From an uncultured Eubacteriales bacterium (GTDB lineage Bacteria; Bacillota; Clostridia; Oscillospirales; Oscillospiraceae): 60,527 nucleotides of DNA. This document shows, piece by piece, positions 34,582 through 42,298 of this stretch. The stretch spans positions 824 to 61,350 of the forward strand of contig ONVI01000019.1 in assembly GCA_900321275.1 (NCBI GenBank), in the 5' to 3' direction. Position 1 is the first letter of the stretch. Each line of letters begins with the position of its first letter. A program made the position numbers and the translations under genes. Below the pieces are notes generated by a model, which was not told the DNA's origin, made no database searches, and saw only the letters and a list, made by a program, of their open reading frames with translations.

Positions 34582-35316
34582 TCATTTGACCCCGCCGTAT
34601 CGGCGGTCCCGGCTGTTGAAGACCGCGATGGCCTTGTCCAGCTCCTCGGGGGTGAAGTCGGGCCAGAGCACGTCGGTAAAGTAGAACTCCGCGTAGGCGC
34701 ACTGCCACAGGAGGAAGTTGGAGATGCGCTGCTCCCCGCCCGGGCGGATCAGCAGGTCGGGGTTGGGCACGCCCGCGGAATAGAGGTAAGCGGCAAAGCC
34801 CTCCTCCGTCAGCTCCGCGTCCGCCTTTCCGGCGGCGTAGTCCTCGGCATAGCGGCGCGCGGCGTGCAGGATCTCGTCCCGCCCGCCGTAGTTGAGGCAG
34901 ATGTTGGCCTGGATGCCCTCGTAGTGCCGGGAGATCTCTTCGGTTTTCTCCACCATCGCGCGAAGCTCCGGGCTCAGCGCCGCGGTGTCGCCGAAGATTT
35001 TCAGGCGGATATGCTCCTTCTCCATGGTGTCGATGGCTTCCTGCAGGTAGTTGCCCAGCAGCTTCATGATCGTGGAGACCTCTTCCTGCGGCCTGCGCCA
35101 GTTCTCGGTGGAGAAGGCGTAGACCGTCAGGTACTGCACGCCGATGTCTTTGCAGTAGGTCGCGATTTTGCGGAAGGTCTCCGCGCCGACGGCGTGGCCC
35201 GCGGTGCGGGGCAGGCCGCGTTTTTTTGCCCAGCGGCCGTTGCCGTCCAGAATAATGGCAATATGGCGGGGAACGCGGGAATCCTCCCGCTTCCCCGCCG
35301 GATTGTTGTTGGACAT
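34582..35316 (-). CDS. uppS: Undecaprenyl diphosphate synthase
   Basis: cis-Prenyltransferase that builds the C55 lipid carrier for cell-wall synthesis. 244 aa. Key motifs: HIAIILDGNGRWAKKRG (catalytic Asp and phosphate site), VYAFSTENWRRP, ICLNYGGRDEI, and LLIRPGGEQRISNFLLWQ, where the usual RTSGE reads RPGGE. It follows frr by a single base and precedes repeat F. cdsA does not follow it. Confidence 0.97.
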   Translation of the reverse strand: MSNNNPAGKREDSRVPRHIAIILDGNGRWAKKRGLPRTAGHAVGAETFRKIATYCKDIGVQYLTVYAFSTENWRRPQEEVSTIMKLLGNYLQEAIDTMEKEHIRLKIFGDTAALSPELRAMVEKTEEISRHYEGIQANICLNYGGRDEILHAARRYAEDYAAGKADAELTEEGFAAYLYSAGVPNPDLLIRPGGEQRISNFLLWQCAYAEFYFTDVLWPDFTPEELDKAIAVFNSRDRRYGGVK

Positions 35317-35317
35317 A

Positions 35318-35869
35318 TTAAATCTCCGTCAGTTCCTTTTCCTTCTTGTCGCAGATCGAATCGATCTCCTTGATGAAGTCGTCGGTCAGCTTCTGGATAT
35401 CCTTCTCGGCGATCTTGTAATCGTCCTCGGTGATCTCGGAGGCCTTCTGCTGCTTCTTCATCTTCTCCACCGCGTCGCGGCGGATGTTGCGGATGGCGAC
35501 CTTCGAGGTCTCGCCGTACTTCTTGGTCTGCTTGACCAGATCGCGGCGGCGCTCCTCGGTCAGGGGCGGGAAGACCAGACGGATCGCGCGGCCGTCGTTC
35601 TGGGGATTGATGCCCAGATCGGAGGCGAGGATCGCCTTCTCGATGGGCTTGAGCAGGCTTGCGTCCCAGGGCTGGATCAGCAGGGAGCGGGGATCGGGCG
35701 TGGAGACGGACGCCACCTGCAGAAGGGGCGTGTCCACGCCGTAGTAGCTGACGGTGATGGGATTGAGGACGGCGGTGTTGGCGCGGCCCGCTCGGATCGC
35801 GCCGAGGTCGGACGTGAGCGCGTCGCAGGTCTTTTGCATCTTGCGTTCGATTTCAGGATAGTCGGACAT
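35318..35869 (-). CDS. frr: Ribosome recycling factor
   Basis: Splits post-termination ribosomes together with EF-G. 183 aa, standard length. Typical blocks: LGAIRAGRANTAVLNPITV.YYG, PDPRSLLIQPWD, IEKAILASDLGINPQNDG, RLVFPPLTEERR and the C-terminal helix ending KKEKELTEI. Lies between pyrH (74 nt upstream) and uppS (1 nt downstream). Confidence 0.98.
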   Translation of the reverse strand: MSDYPEIERKMQKTCDALTSDLGAIRAGRANTAVLNPITVSYYGVDTPLLQVASVSTPDPRSLLIQPWDASLLKPIEKAILASDLGINPQNDGRAIRLVFPPLTEERRRDLVKQTKKYGETSKVAIRNIRRDAVEKMKKQQKASEITEDDYKIAEKDIQKLTDDFIKEIDSICDKKEKELTEI

Positions 35870-35943
35870 GTTCGTACCTCCGTTTATGATTTATAGTAAA
35901 ATAGTTATACTCTGCCTTGCCTCCCCTGTAAGGGGAGCCGTAA

Positions 35944-36651
35944 TCATTCCACAATGGTTCCCACGTTTTCGCCCGCGAGGACGCGGAGGATGTTCTCCGG
36001 GTCTTTCAGGGCGAAGACCGCGACGGGCAAGTCGTTCTCCATCGCCAGCGCCGTGGCCGCGGTGTCCATGACCGCAAGACGGCGGGCCAGCATCTCGGCA
36101 TAGCTGATGCGGTCGAACTTCACGGCCTCGGGGTTCTTGCGCGGATCGTCGGAGTACACGCCGTCGATGTTCTTGGCCAGGAGGATCGCGTCGGCGTGGA
36201 TCTCCGCCGCGCGCAGGGCCGCTGCCGTATCGGTGGAGAAGAAGGGCGCGCCGCTGCCGCCCGCGAAAAGGACGATCTCGCCGTTTTCGAGGTATTCAAT
36301 GGCGCGGCGGGTGTCGTAGCGCTCGCCTACGCCCATGATGTCTACGGCCGTCATGACCCGCGCCTTCGCGCCGAGCTGACGCAGCACGTCGCACACCGCG
36401 ATGCAGTTCATGCAGGTGGCGAGCATGCCCATCCGGTCGGCGTTGACGCGCTCGATCTTCCCCGCGCCGTCCTTGACGCCGCGCCAGAAGTTGCCGCCGC
36501 CGATGACGATGGCGATCTGCGTCCCCTGCTCGGATGCGCGCCTGAGCACCTGGCACACCGAGGTGATGAGATCAAAGTCATAGCCGGTCTTTTTCTCGCC
36601 GGCCAGCGCCTCGCCGCTGATCTTGATGAGTACGCGCTTGAATTTGTCCAT
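35944..36651 (-). CDS. pyrH: UMP kinase
   Basis: Phosphorylates UMP to UDP and is the entry gene of this conserved cluster. 235 aa of the amino-acid-kinase fold: LIKISGEALAGE, IAIVIGGGNFWRG, ADRMGMLATCMN, LFAGGSGAPFFSTDTAAALRA, LLAKNIDGVYSDDPRKNP. Upstream there is no rpsB-tsf; instead repeat G and a transporter gene are found. Start ATG after AAAGGAT. Confidence 0.97.
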   Translation of the reverse strand: MDKFKRVLIKISGEALAGEKKTGYDFDLITSVCQVLRRASEQGTQIAIVIGGGNFWRGVKDGAGKIERVNADRMGMLATCMNCIAVCDVLRQLGAKARVMTAVDIMGVGERYDTRRAIEYLENGEIVLFAGGSGAPFFSTDTAAALRAAEIHADAILLAKNIDGVYSDDPRKNPEAVKFDRISYAEMLARRLAVMDTAATALAMENDLPVAVFALKDPENILRVLAGENVGTIVE

Positions 36652-36671
36652 AATAATATCCTTTCCTTATA

Positions 36672-36808
36672 ACCTCCCTCTCCGAGGGAGGTGGCATGGC
36701 CGGTCTCACGTGAGGCCATGACGGAAGGAGTCTCCGAGACAAAGGACCCCCTCAGTCACGGCGCTTGCGGGCGACTCGCCGCGACAGCCTCCCTCAGAGA
36801 GGGAGTCT
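36672..36808. repeat. Palindromic intergenic repeat, copy G
   Basis: Begins CCTCCCTCTCCGAGGGAGG, contains GGTCTCACGTGAGGCC, GGAAGGAGTC, CCCTCAGTCACGGCGC, and ends CCTCCCTCAGAGAGGGAG. The core differs from copies A and B, so it is a sub-family. Lies between pyrH and the transporter gene. Confidence 0.8.
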
Positions 36809-36810
36809 CT

Positions 36811-37722
36811 TTATATATCCAGTATTCCCAGAATGACAATGCCCGTCAGGACGACGGCGATGCTGATATAGTGCTTTCTGGAGAGCTTTTCCTTGAGGAA
36901 GATATGGCCCCACAGGACGCTGGCCATGCAGTAGCTGGAGATGATGGGCGCGGCGAAGGCCACATGGGCGGTATCCGCGATGGCGTAGATATAGAAGAGC
37001 TGTCCGATGGTTTCGCAGACCGCGCCGACATATTTGGGGGCCTCCATTTTGGGGATGAGCTTCTGCTTTTTGATGCCCAGCACATAGATCGCGCAGACCG
37101 CGCCCACCGCGAGGAAGGTCAGCTCGTAGGCCACATTGGCGCTGTCCTCGTCCAGGGTTTCGAGCACGATGCTGTCGGCGAAGGTGCCCAGCGCGTCGAG
37201 CAGGCAGTAGACCACCGGGATTGCGATGGCGATCCAGCTCTTGGCGTAGTGGTGGTTGGAGGCGTTCTGGCGGGCTCTTCTGAGATCCTCGTCCTCGTTG
37301 GCTTCGACAAAGCCGAGGGCGATGACGCCGCCGCTGATCAGGGCCACGGCGACAAGGGCGATGGGGGGCAGATCCTCACTGATGCCGTGGCGGAGAAACG
37401 CGAGCAGCGCGACGATGGCGCCGGAGCTGTTGCAGATCGGGGAGGAAATCGAGAGCTCGATATACCGCAGGCCGAGATAGCCGATGGCCATGGAGAGGAT
37501 ATAGAGCATGGAGACGGGCAGATAGGTCAGAATGATCTGGGCGTTGATCTCCACGCCCTTGACGAAGACCTCATAGGCCGCGTGCAGACCCATCACGACG
37601 CCGACCGCCATGACCATCTTGAGGTGGCTGTACTTGTCGGAGGGATCCTGACAGCCGATCTTGGAAAACAGGTCAGAGCCGCTCCAGCAGAGAAGCGCGA
37701 TGATTGCGAAGGTAAACCACAT
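36811..37722 (-). CDS. DMT/EamA-superfamily membrane transporter
   Basis: 303 aa with about ten predicted transmembrane segments in two halves, the drug/metabolite transporter layout. Examples: FAIIALLCWSGSDLFSKIG at the start, GYLGLRYIELSISSPICNSSGAIVALL in half one, and a C-terminal EamA half (YVGAVCETIGQLFYIYA, LWGHIFLKEKLSRKHYISIAVVLTGI). A charged loop (EANEDEDLRRARQN) separates the halves. Substrate unknown. Single gene with its own promoter, divergent from spoIIGA. Confidence 0.87.
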   Translation of the reverse strand: MWFTFAIIALLCWSGSDLFSKIGCQDPSDKYSHLKMVMAVGVVMGLHAAYEVFVKGVEINAQIILTYLPVSMLYILSMAIGYLGLRYIELSISSPICNSSGAIVALLAFLRHGISEDLPPIALVAVALISGGVIALGFVEANEDEDLRRARQNASNHHYAKSWIAIAIPVVYCLLDALGTFADSIVLETLDEDSANVAYELTFLAVGAVCAIYVLGIKKQKLIPKMEAPKYVGAVCETIGQLFYIYAIADTAHVAFAAPIISSYCMASVLWGHIFLKEKLSRKHYISIAVVLTGIVILGILDI

Positions 37723-37771
37723 GAATGCTTGTCCTCTTTCTTTTCAGTATGCGTAGAGCGCACCACGTTTG

Positions 37772-37800
37772 ATTTTACCACAGCTTCCCGCGTTTGACAA
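37772..37800 (-). promoter_or_regulatory. Promoter of the DMT transporter gene
   Basis: Minus-strand TTGTCA (37800-37795), 17-nt spacer ending TGTGG, TAAAAT (37777-37772). It shares its -35 region with a Spo0A-box-like sequence for the divergent spoIIGA gene. Confidence 0.6.
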
Positions 37801-37858
37801 TTAGAAGTTTTGCGCGTCGCCCCGATTGACACGCTTTGCGCCGCGGCCGTGCTATACT
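37793..37858 (+). promoter_or_regulatory. spoIIG-type promoter (wide spacing) with 0A-box-like sites
   Basis: TTGACA (37826-37831) and TATACT (37853-37858) are 21 nt apart rather than 17. The B. subtilis spoIIG promoter is also abnormally wide (22 nt) and is activated by Spo0A. Two sequences resembling the 0A box (TGTCGAA) on the minus strand, TGTCAAA (37800-37794) and TGTCAAT (37831-37825), lie upstream and over the -35. The predicted start of transcription is the A of the spoIIGA ATG. Confidence 0.55.
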
Positions 37859-37864
37859 GCGGCC

Positions 37865-38671
37865 ATGAATGTGATCTACGCCGACTCCCTCTTCGCCCTG
37901 AGCGTGTTTACCGACTACCTCCTGTGCCTTGTAACGGCCCGCTTCTGCGCTCTGCGCCTGAGAAGGGGGCGCTATCTTCTGGCGGCGGTTCTCGGCGGCG
38001 TGTACGCGGTGGCGGTGTTCCTGCCGGGCTGCGTGTGGATGGCCCACCCGCTCGTTGAGCTCTGCGCCGCCGGGCTCATGGGGCTTGTCGCCTTCGGGGG
38101 TGAGGAGAAGCTTTTCCGCTGTCTCGCCGCCTTTCTCGCCGTGTCGGCAAGCTTCGGCGGCGCGGCCTGGGCGGTGGCCCTGCGGCAGGGAAGCCGCCCG
38201 GCGCCCGATCTCCGGCTGCTGATCGGCGTCTTCCTCGGCAGCTACGCCCTGCTGACGCTTCTCTCCCATACCCGGCACCGGCGGGCACGGGAGCACCGGA
38301 CGGCGGTCACCCTCACGCTGGACGGGCGGCAGACCGATTTTGCCGCGCTGGAGGACAGCGGCAACTGCCTGCGCGATCCCCTCACCGGCCGGGCGGTGCT
38401 GCTGGCCTCGCCGAAGGCGCTGCGGCCCCTCTTTCCCGAAAAGGCGTCGCTGCTGGAGGCCCCCGACGCGGTGGCGCTCGTCACCCGCGCCGGGGAGGAC
38501 GAGACGCTGCGCGGCCGCTTCCGTCTGCTCTCCTGCGGCAGCGTCGGGGGCTCTGCGCTGCTGGCCGCCTTCCGCCCCGACGACGCCGCGGTGGACGGCA
38601 AAAAGCGGGACGATCTGCTCGTCGCCGTGACCCGGGCTGCGGCGGGCGACGGATTTGAAGGCATCGTGTAA
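37865..38671 (+). CDS. spoIIGA: Sporulation sigma-E processing aspartic peptidase
   Basis: 268-aa membrane protease that cleaves pro-sigma-E in the mother cell. Five hydrophobic segments fill residues 1-135, followed by a soluble aspartic-protease-like half. The catalytic Asp is in LEDSGNCLRDPLTG (Asp164), as in the known DSGN motif. The N-terminus MNVIYADSLFALSVFTDYLL aligns with the family start, so ATG 37865 is right although no ribosome site precedes it. Its substrate gene sigE follows 256 nt later, separated by two repeat copies. Confidence 0.9.
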   Translation: MNVIYADSLFALSVFTDYLLCLVTARFCALRLRRGRYLLAAVLGGVYAVAVFLPGCVWMAHPLVELCAAGLMGLVAFGGEEKLFRCLAAFLAVSASFGGAAWAVALRQGSRPAPDLRLLIGVFLGSYALLTLLSHTRHRRAREHRTAVTLTLDGRQTDFAALEDSGNCLRDPLTGRAVLLASPKALRPLFPEKASLLEAPDAVALVTRAGEDETLRGRFRLLSCGSVGGSALLAAFRPDDAAVDGKKRDDLLVAVTRAAAGDGFEGIV

Positions 38672-38681
38672 CCCCCGCTCG

Positions 38682-38907
38682 CCTCCCTCTATGAGGGAGG
38701 ATTCTGACGCGCGGGAAGCGTGCGACATTCCAAGCTCTGCTGACCGCGAAGCGGTGGAAGGAGTCAGCGTCCGTCTTTTTGAGCGCTCAGAATGACGGAC
38801 GACTCCCTCAGTCACCGCCGCAAGCGTCGGTGCCAGCTCCCTCACGGAGGGAGCTATTTAACCTCCCTCTTTGAGGGAGGGGGACCGCGAAGCGGTGGAA
38901 GGAGTCA
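38682..38907 (+). repeat. Palindromic repeat copies H1 and H2 between spoIIGA and sigE
   Basis: H1 (38682-38855) is a full unit with an extra segment (TTTTTGAGCGCTCAGAATG) in the middle. H2 (38862-38907) is the short deleted form, like copy C. H2 ends about 20 nt before the sigE start, just ahead of its ribosome site AAGGAAAGGAG. Confidence 0.9.
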
Positions 38908-38927
38908 AATAAGGAAAGGAGCATCGT

Positions 38928-39650
38928 ATGTTGACAAAGCCTCAGATTTTCTTCCTGCGGGAGCGGATTTTGTCCATCCTCGGCATCGCGCCGCCGCCCG
39001 TGTTCTACATCGGCGGAAGCGAGACCCTGCCGCCGCCTCTGGAGCGGGAAGAGGAAGCCGCCGCCATCGAGGCGCTGGAGGCGGGGGACGACGCGGCGCG
39101 CCGCACGCTCATCGAGCACAATCTGCGCCTTGTGGTTTACATCGCCAAGCGCTTTGAAAACACCGGCGTAAACATCGAGGATCTGATCTCCATCGGCACC
39201 ATCGGGCTCATCAAGGGGATCAACACCTTCAACTCCGCGAAGAAGATCAAGCTGGCAACCTACGCCAGCCGCTGTATCGAAAACGAGATCCTGATGTACC
39301 TGCGCAAGCTCAGCGGCCAGAAGACCGAGGTCAGCTTTGACGAGCCCCTCAACACTGACTGGGACGGGAACGAGCTGCTGCTCAGTGACATACTCGGCAC
39401 GGAGGAGGACGAGGTCTGCCGCGCCCTCGAGGACGACGCGGAAAAGCGCGTGCTGATGGAGGCGGTGGACACGCTGGAGGGGCGGGAGAAGGAGATCATC
39501 GTCCTGCGCTTCGGCCTTGCGGGCGGACAGGAGTATACCCAGAAGGAGGTGGCCGACATGCTGGGCATCTCGCAGAGCTATATCTCCCGCCTCGAAAAAC
39601 GCATCATCGAGCGCTTGCGAAAAGAAATGACGAGACTGATGCAGGTATAG
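38928..39650 (+). CDS. sigE: Sporulation sigma factor SigE
   Basis: Mother-cell sigma factor made as an inactive precursor. 240 aa. The first 25-30 residues ([19 protein letters not shown]) are a hydrophobic/basic pro-sequence expected to be removed by SpoIIGA. Region 2 ([54 protein letters not shown]) and region 4 ([36 protein letters not shown]) are complete. Transcription must pass two palindromic repeats if it comes from the spoIIGA promoter. sigG, often next, does not follow here. Confidence 0.97.
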   Translation: MLTKPQIFFLRERILSILGIAPPPVFYIGGSETLPPPLEREEEAAAIEALEAGDDAARRTLIEHNLRLVVYIAKRFENTGVNIEDLISIGTIGLIKGINTFNSAKKIKLATYASRCIENEILMYLRKLSGQKTEVSFDEPLNTDWDGNELLLSDILGTEEDEVCRALEDDAEKRVLMEAVDTLEGREKEIIVLRFGLAGGQEYTQKEVADMLGISQSYISRLEKRIIERLRKEMTRLMQV

Positions 39651-39652
39651 GC

Positions 39653-39695
39653 CCTCCCCCGGAGGCGGAGGCAAGTGACTTTGTCTACAGTCTGG
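39653..39695 (-). repeat. Second repeat type, copy after sigE
   Basis: CCCTCCCCCGGAGGCGGAGG followed by CAAGTGACTTTGTCTAC, the inverted counterpart of the block at 31231-31260. Confidence 0.6.
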
Positions 39696-39730
39696 AGCTG
39701 GCTCAGGTCTTTGATAGGTCACAGCCGCGC

Positions 39731-39760
39731 AAAAAACGCCCCCGTCGGATGACGGGGGCG
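39731..39760 (-). terminator. Terminator of the 603-aa surface-protein gene
   Basis: CGCCCCCGTC, loop of 4, GACGGGGGCG, followed on the minus strand by six T; 37 nt beyond the stop codon. Confidence 0.9.
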
Positions 39761-39796
39761 CGATGCGTTAGGTGTTATTCAGCTTTTGTTCCTGGC

Positions 39797-41608
39797 TCAG
39801 AAATTGTTCTTTCTGAGCTTGGGGACCAAGACCACGACCGCGGTGCCGGACAGGAGGAGGAACGCGGCCCAGAGGCCGAGGTTGCTCTCATCGCCGGTTC
39901 TCGGGCTCGCGGAGCCCTGGGCGGTGGTCAGGACCTGGAAGGTGGTGGAGGCGTAGTTGCCGTCCGTGGTGCGCACCTTGATGGTGTAGGTGTTGCCGGG
40001 GGTGCGCTTGTTGAGGAACTCAAAGCTCAGGGTGACGGTCTTGCCGTCCCAGGACACACCGTAGTCGGCGGCGTCGGTCAGGGGGATGTTGCCCACATAG
40101 ACCTCAGACACGGGGGAGCTGCTGCGGAAGCGGAGGCTCCTGGTGCTGTTGATGACGTGCTTGTCGGTGTCAATGGCGCGCAGGGTAGGGCCCACGCGGA
40201 AGGACACGACGTTGGAGCGGACCAGGTCGGGAGCGCGGGCGTCAATGACCTGCATGTAGTAGGTCTCCTCGGGGTTCAGGGAGTTGAGGAAGTTGGTGCC
40301 CAGCATGATGTAGCCGTAGCCGAGATCCCAGTACTGGTCGATGCGCACGGAGGTGGCGCCGGACATGCTGCTTCTGGTGCTGACGATGATGTCGGGGACA
40401 GTGACCTCCCACTCATAGCCCTTGTAGTTCCAGTCCTTGCCGGCGATATCGTGAATCTCGGAGTAGAAGCTCAGAGGATCGGTGCCGCCGTACCACATCT
40501 GGTAATCGGGGGTCAGGGAATAGGTGCCGCCGGCCCTGCCGGATCTGACGATGAACTTGCAGATCTTGACCTGATCGCCGGTAGTACCCTCGGTCGGGAA
40601 GCCGATGAGATAGTACTCGCCGTCCTCAATGCCGTTGAGGTATCTGTTCGTCAGGGTAATCGTCGTGTTTCCGTCGGTCGTATACTCGTTGACGGTAAGA
40701 ATATGGGTGTAGGAGCCGGAGATGGCGGCGACGCCAAAGCTGCTCATCTTTTTGAGATCAGGATATGTTGCTTCAATCGGGTTGGGCCAGAAAGCGGGAT
40801 CAGAATAAGAAACAGGCTTGTCATAGGGGCTGTACTTGGCCTTAACAATAGGAGCAAAATCGCCGCTGTTGACGTTGATGAAGCCGATCTTCACAGGGAC
40901 GTCTTCCGAACGCTTGCCGTAGAAGTAATAGGTGCCGGGATTGAGCGTCTTCAGCCAGCTGCCCTTGATCATCAACTGCGTATTGCTGGCCAGGCTGTAG
41001 TGCGTGCCCTGCGACATGGAGATCAGGCTTGCGCCGGTGGCGGAGGTGCTGTAGGCAAGGCCGGCGGGGAAGGTGTCGCCATCAAAGGTAGCGCCAGTGG
41101 GGGCTGTAACTGTAATCTGTACTGTCGCATCTTCGTCGGTCATGTCCTTCGAGATGTCCTTGGGCGTGGGATCACTGAATTCCATATCCTTGCTGTAGGG
41201 CGTATTGAAGGTGTCCGCCTCGGTCAGGCCGTTGAACTTGAAAGTACCGTCGTCGGCCTTGTTTGCGGCCTCGTCAGCGGCTTTCTTATCCTCTGTCTGC
41301 GCCAGCTCAAAGGTGGCCTCCTGGTTGGCGGGCGCGGCCGCGTCCTGCTTCAGGGTAAACTCGCCGTTCTGCGCGGCGGGCGCGGCAGGCTGCTCAAAGC
41401 TGTCGGGAACGGCGGTGCTGAAGCCACCGTTGAAATCAAACGTACCGCCTGCGGCAAAGCTGTCGCCCGCAGCAAAGCTGTCACCCGCGGCAGAGCCGCC
41501 GTTGTTTCCGCTGCCAAAGTCGAAGTCCGCGAATGCGCTCGTTGCGAAGAGGCCGAAGCACATCACGACGACCAGGAACATTGACAAGACCTTAGAAAAA
41601 GTTTTCAT
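39797..41608 (-). CDS. Wall-anchored surface protein (603 aa)
   Basis: Signal peptide at 1-27 (MKTFSKVLSMFLVVVMCFGL..AFA), then a Gly/Ser/Phe-rich low-complexity part with the repeat AAGDSF and an Ala/Gln/Lys-rich stretch (to about 130). The rest is a series of beta-rich segments with recurring LNP..YY and L.FLN landmarks. The C-terminus is SPRTGDESNLGLW, a hydrophobic helix and KLRKNNF, the same layout as the 1811-aa protein. It is inferred to be sorted and attached to the wall. No catalytic motif seen; function unknown. It has its own promoter and terminator. Confidence 0.85.
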   Translation of the reverse strand: MKTFSKVLSMFLVVVMCFGLFATSAFADFDFGSGNNGGSAAGDSFAAGDSFAAGGTFDFNGGFSTAVPDSFEQPAAPAAQNGEFTLKQDAAAPANQEATFELAQTEDKKAADEAANKADDGTFKFNGLTEADTFNTPYSKDMEFSDPTPKDISKDMTDEDATVQITVTAPTGATFDGDTFPAGLAYSTSATGASLISMSQGTHYSLASNTQLMIKGSWLKTLNPGTYYFYGKRSEDVPVKIGFINVNSGDFAPIVKAKYSPYDKPVSYSDPAFWPNPIEATYPDLKKMSSFGVAAISGSYTHILTVNEYTTDGNTTITLTNRYLNGIEDGEYYLIGFPTEGTTGDQVKICKFIVRSGRAGGTYSLTPDYQMWYGGTDPLSFYSEIHDIAGKDWNYKGYEWEVTVPDIIVSTRSSMSGATSVRIDQYWDLGYGYIMLGTNFLNSLNPEETYYMQVIDARAPDLVRSNVVSFRVGPTLRAIDTDKHVINSTRSLRFRSSSPVSEVYVGNIPLTDAADYGVSWDGKTVTLSFEFLNKRTPGNTYTIKVRTTDGNYASTTFQVLTTAQGSASPRTGDESNLGLWAAFLLLSGTAVVVLVPKLRKNNF

Positions 41609-41703
41609 GTTGTCCTCTCCTTATATGTTCGTTTGCTTGAAACTACAATATCATACAGCGCAAAGGAAGAGCCTGCAGTTCACTTCCTCTGCGGTGCAGC
41701 TAT

Positions 41704-41732
41704 AATGTAACACGCTCTTTCACAAATTGCAA
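41704..41732 (-). promoter_or_regulatory. Promoter of the 603-aa surface-protein gene
   Basis: Minus-strand TTGCAA (41732-41727), 17-nt spacer, TACATT (41709-41704), about 95 nt upstream of the start codon. The leader contains the small hairpin GGAAG..CTTCC. Confidence 0.6.
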
Positions 41733-41737
41733 GAGTT

Positions 41738-42014
41738 TTTTCATATTTCTGCCCTAAAATTTTTCCCAATTGTAACCGCTTTGAAATCTGTCATATTTCA
41801 AATCACCCGCCTTTTGTGCAGGAATCAGGGAAAACCGGGGAATTTCAGAACTCTTTTCCGACTTTGCCGCAGCCCCCGGCGGGGCCTGTTACCAAGGACG
41901 CGGCAGGTGCCCGCCCCGGCTGTTTTCTCTCCTGTGCTTACTATGACGCAGGGGATATGCGCTTTGTTCCCGCAATTTTCAGAAAAATTTATAAAGATGC
42001 GGCGGGCCACTTAA
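41738..42014. other. Non-coding stretch without recognised features
   Basis: AT-rich at first, then GC-rich. I see no convincing gene, tRNA or terminator here. It ends where palindromic repeat I begins. Confidence 0.5.
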
Positions 42015-42237
42015 CCTCCCTCTCTGAGGGAGGTTTCTGACGCGCGGGAAGCGTGCGACATTCCAAGCTCTGCTGACCGCGAAGCGGTGGAAGGAGTCAA
42101 CGTTGCCCTCTCTGAGCGCTCAAAACATTGGGTGTTGACTCCCTCCGTCACGGCGCTTGCGGGGGGACGCGCCGTGCCAGCAGGCTTTGATCGTCGCACG
42201 TTTCTCGCGCGTCAGAATGCTCCCTCTTTGAGGGAGC
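42015..42237 (+). repeat. Palindromic intergenic repeat, copy I (long form)
   Basis: Complete unit starting CCTCCCTCTCTGAGGGAGG, with the core TTCTGACGCGCGGGAAGCG, GACCGCGAAGCGGTGG, an inserted TGAGCGCTCAAAAC block as in H1, and a second CGCGCGTCAGAA block near GCTCCCTCTTTGAGGGAGC at the end. Confidence 0.88.
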
Positions 42238-42238
42238 C

Positions 42239-42283
42239 CAAAAAACAGCGCCGGTCGGCTCACAGGAACCGATCGGCGCTGTT
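42239..42283 (-). terminator. Terminator of the adhE-kinase operon
   Basis: AACAGCGCCGATCGG pairs (one mismatch) with CCGACCGGCGCTGTT around a 10-nt loop and is followed on the minus strand by TTTTT; 16 nt after the kinase-like gene. Confidence 0.85.
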
Positions 42284-42298
42284 GTGTTTTTCTCTTTT

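Noticed and set aside
31053-42237. Recurring peptide MSHASRASESSLREG in several places
   Set aside because: It is the translation of the palindromic repeat family in one frame, not a conserved gene.
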